DNA of 8,020 nt from UBA7374 sp965660635 (GTDB lineage: Bacteria > Verrucomicrobiota > Verrucomicrobiia > Opitutales > Coraliomargaritaceae). The DNA is taken from contig CBFIAS010000055.1 in the NCBI GenBank assembly GCA_965660635.1, positions 1-8,020 on the forward strand, written 5' to 3'. The position numbers and the translations under genes were made by a program. Positions 6,991 through 8,020 of this stretch are shown piece by piece. Every line of letters starts with the position of its first letter. The stretch's first letter is position 1. The notes under the pieces are model-generated. The model was not told where the DNA came from and did not search any database. It saw nothing but the letters and a program-made list of their open reading frames with translations.

Positions 6991-7090
6991 AGCGGATTTC
7001 GCACTCGGAACTATGCCAGATCCGCTTCTGAACTCAAAGTTTGTTGGTGTCACTTTACTTACATTGCGGATTTCGCACAAAAATCCGCAA
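6991..7090. repeat. Two related hairpins sharing a 13-bp direct repeat
   Basis: GCGGATTTCGCAC occurs exactly at 6992-7004 and again at 7066-7078, a 74-base period. Each copy forms the left arm and part of the loop of an inverted repeat. In the first, AGCGGAT (6991-6997) pairs with ATCCGCT (7020-7026). In the second, TTGCGGATTT (7064-7073) pairs perfectly over 10 bp with AAATCCGCAA (7081-7090) around a 7-base loop, CGCACAA. No T-run follows on either strand, so neither is a standard terminator. They may be a dispersed intergenic repeat, a protein-binding site or a structured RNA. Confidence 0.6.
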
Positions 7091-7214
7091 ATCACCAAGC
7101 TAAAAGAGATTGGGTTAGTCACCAATATTGGAGCACATGAGTTGCCCGTATCGATTGGTACAAGTCAGTTTTATAGACGTCTCGTCGATGTCCTGCTTTG
7201 ACTACGTGGAGGAT

Positions 7215-7231
7215 CAATTCAGCTTGAATTG
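7215..7231. repeat. Short perfect inverted repeat
   Basis: CAATTCA and TGAATTG (7-bp arms) flank GCT. It lies 60 bases beyond the stop of the membrane-protein gene on the minus strand. There is no T-run after the stem in that direction, so it is not a typical terminator; an A-rich stretch follows on the plus strand. Function unknown. Confidence 0.35.
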
Positions 7232-7290
7232 TTGGGTAAAAAAATATCCTCTAAAGCATTCGTTTTATTCGGTTGCTATTTTGTATGCAT

Positions 7291-7788
7291 CTACAGCTGA
7301 GGCGGTGATGCCATGACCCATGTGGTAGCAATTCCGACCGTAGCCCAATTCGCAGCCCAGAAGGAAAGGAAATTTCTTTTTGAGAAATTTGTTTTCCAAA
7401 TAAACTTCATAACAAGAAGCTCTAAAGTCGCATTTATGGCTCCGCCGATGATTGGAACAAAAAACCATGCAACTGGATTAAATGTGCCCCAGCCAAACAT
7501 CCACATCACCAGATAGCCTAGAGACAGTTCCCATGCGATACCCGAGAGAGGGCGCAAAAATAGACCGGCCAAACCAGAAACAAGGTTTGCAGCAATAACC
7601 ATGAGGACCGAAATCTGTATGTTTTTTCTGAAGAGGGCACGTATTACCAAGAACTCGAGAACCAGACTTAGAGCAATGATTGGCAAGGAGCTAACTTTGG
7701 CTTCTGTGTAAAGTGCTGGCCAAACGACATTGCCTAATGTCATCAAGGGAAAAAGGCTAATCAGTACAACTGAGATTACTTTTTTCAT
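7291..7788 (-). CDS. Hypothetical multi-pass membrane protein
   Basis: I do not recognise a named family for this 165-residue protein. It starts MKKVISVVLISLFPLMTLGN, which could be a signal peptide or a first membrane helix, followed by VVWPALY. Further hydrophobic segments lie at about 33-52, 58-80, 84-102 and 105-130, with a weaker one at about 140-162, giving five or six passes. A charged loop, KFIWKTNFSKRN, separates the last two and would face the cytoplasm if the positive-inside rule holds. No catalytic motif is visible; a conserved-looking NPVAWFFVPIIGGAINATLE stretch sits at about 104-123. The start at 7788 is the only ATG placing the hydrophobic leader at the N-terminus; upstream is only a weak GAAG. 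Base composition is AT-rich relative to the ftsK block. It follows the partial gene on the same strand after 74 bases, so they might be co-transcribed. Confidence 0.7.
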   Translation of the reverse strand: MKKVISVVLISLFPLMTLGNVVWPALYTEAKVSSLPIIALSLVLEFLVIRALFRKNIQISVLMVIAANLVSGLAGLFLRPLSGIAWELSLGYLVMWMFGWGTFNPVAWFFVPIIGGAINATLELLVMKFIWKTNFSKRNFLSFWAANWATVGIATTWVMASPPQL

Positions 7789-7862
7789 TAGCTTCGTCTA
7801 ATCTAGAGAGCAAATAATTCGTTATAATCAGGCTCGGCTTATGCGATGCTTATCGCGACTGC

Positions 7863-8020
7863 TTAGCGCCGGTATTCAACCAGTTCACGAAAACACAGGG
7901 AGAAGTCATAGCCATCCAGGCTTTGTTTAAAGTAGTATGTGGTATGCTCAAAAAGGTCTGTGTACAGGAAAACATTTATAGCTTTACCTTCAGCAGGCAA
8001 TGGAAGAGCTGCCTCCATCC
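7863..8020 (-). CDS. Unknown protein, C-terminal end (cut by the window edge)
   Basis: A minus-strand frame is open from the window edge to a TAA at 7863-7865. The readable 51 residues start MEAALPLPAEGKAINVFLYT and end in SLCFRELVEYRR, with an aromatic and acidic middle (DLFEHTTYYFKQSLDGYDF). The other two frames on this strand meet stops early. The ATG at 8018 could be the start of a very small gene, but more likely it is internal and the gene continues past the edge. The composition is plausible for a small soluble protein. I recognise no family. It lies 74 bases upstream of the membrane-protein gene on the same strand. Confidence 0.5.
   Translation of the reverse strand, partial: MEAALPLPAEGKAINVFLYTDLFEHTTYYFKQSLDGYDFSLCFRELVEYRR

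Larger units (their letters stand above)
6849..7290. other. Spacer of 442 bases without a convincing gene
   Basis: The spacer lies between the start of the ORF6N gene and the stop of the membrane-protein gene. Short frames exist on both strands (minus 6886-7125, plus 7013-7201), but they overlap each other, match no family I know and have no ribosome-binding sites. Composition is patchy: about 6935-7030 is GC-rich, while the rest is AT-rich. The GC-rich patch and the bases after it hold three hairpins: CGCAC-TGAC-GTGCG at 6971-6984, and the two related hairpins annotated at 6991-7090. I see no recognisable tRNA, riboswitch or insertion sequence end. Confidence 0.6.

Noticed and set aside
6886..7201. 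Two overlapping short frames on opposite strands in the spacer (minus 6886-7125, plus 7013-7201)
   Set aside because: Neither has a family match or ribosome-binding site, they overlap each other, and the hairpin repeats explain the structure here better than coding does.
7215..7231. Rho-independent terminator for the membrane-protein gene
   Set aside because: The stem is AT-rich and has no T-run after it on the minus strand; the T-run precedes the stem.
7789..7862. Integron cassette recombination site (attC) between the two small minus-strand genes
   Set aside because: The spacing and gene sizes are cassette-like and ATTAGAC resembles a right-hand core, but no matching RYYYAAC left core or long imperfect palindrome is present.

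Overview
The window looks like chromosomal DNA of a Gram-negative-type bacterium. My best guess is Verrucomicrobiota, Opitutae-like. This rests on the overall style of the proteins, the high GC of positions 1-6121 and the near absence of strong Shine-Dalgarno sequences. It is an inference, because no rRNA or marker gene is present.

Region 1 (1-2805) holds two divergent genes. The 5' end of a type I mannose-6-phosphate isomerase gene runs leftward off the window edge. A full FtsK/SpoIIIE-type DNA translocase runs rightward. The isomerase has to be read from the minus strand. Recognising it shows that an apparent long N-terminal extension of FtsK is an antisense artefact.

Region 2 (2820-4762) is a two-gene minus-strand operon, convergent with ftsK. 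It encodes a Y-family DNA polymerase with intact catalytic carboxylates, then a DUF429 protein (predicted RNase H-fold nuclease). The two genes overlap by the four bases ATGA, so their translation is probably coupled. A translesion polymerase paired with a predicted nuclease is the most interesting functional hypothesis here. The upstream region has an AT-rich palindrome and one half of a LexA-like site.

Region 3 (4925-6121) is a plus-strand major facilitator transporter resembling the nucleoside:H+ symporter/LacY-like group, divergent from the polymerase operon. A possible terminator lies about 170 bases after its stop.

Region 4 (6122-8020) is different in character. GC content drops visibly right after the transporter stop. 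The genes are short, all confident ones are on the minus strand, and they are separated by long spacers. They are an ORF6N-domain protein, an unrecognised multi-pass membrane protein and the C-terminal end of another unknown protein. A 442-base spacer carries a duplicated hairpin motif. This looks like accessory, probably acquired DNA, but no integrase, transposase, tRNA or attachment site is visible in the window.
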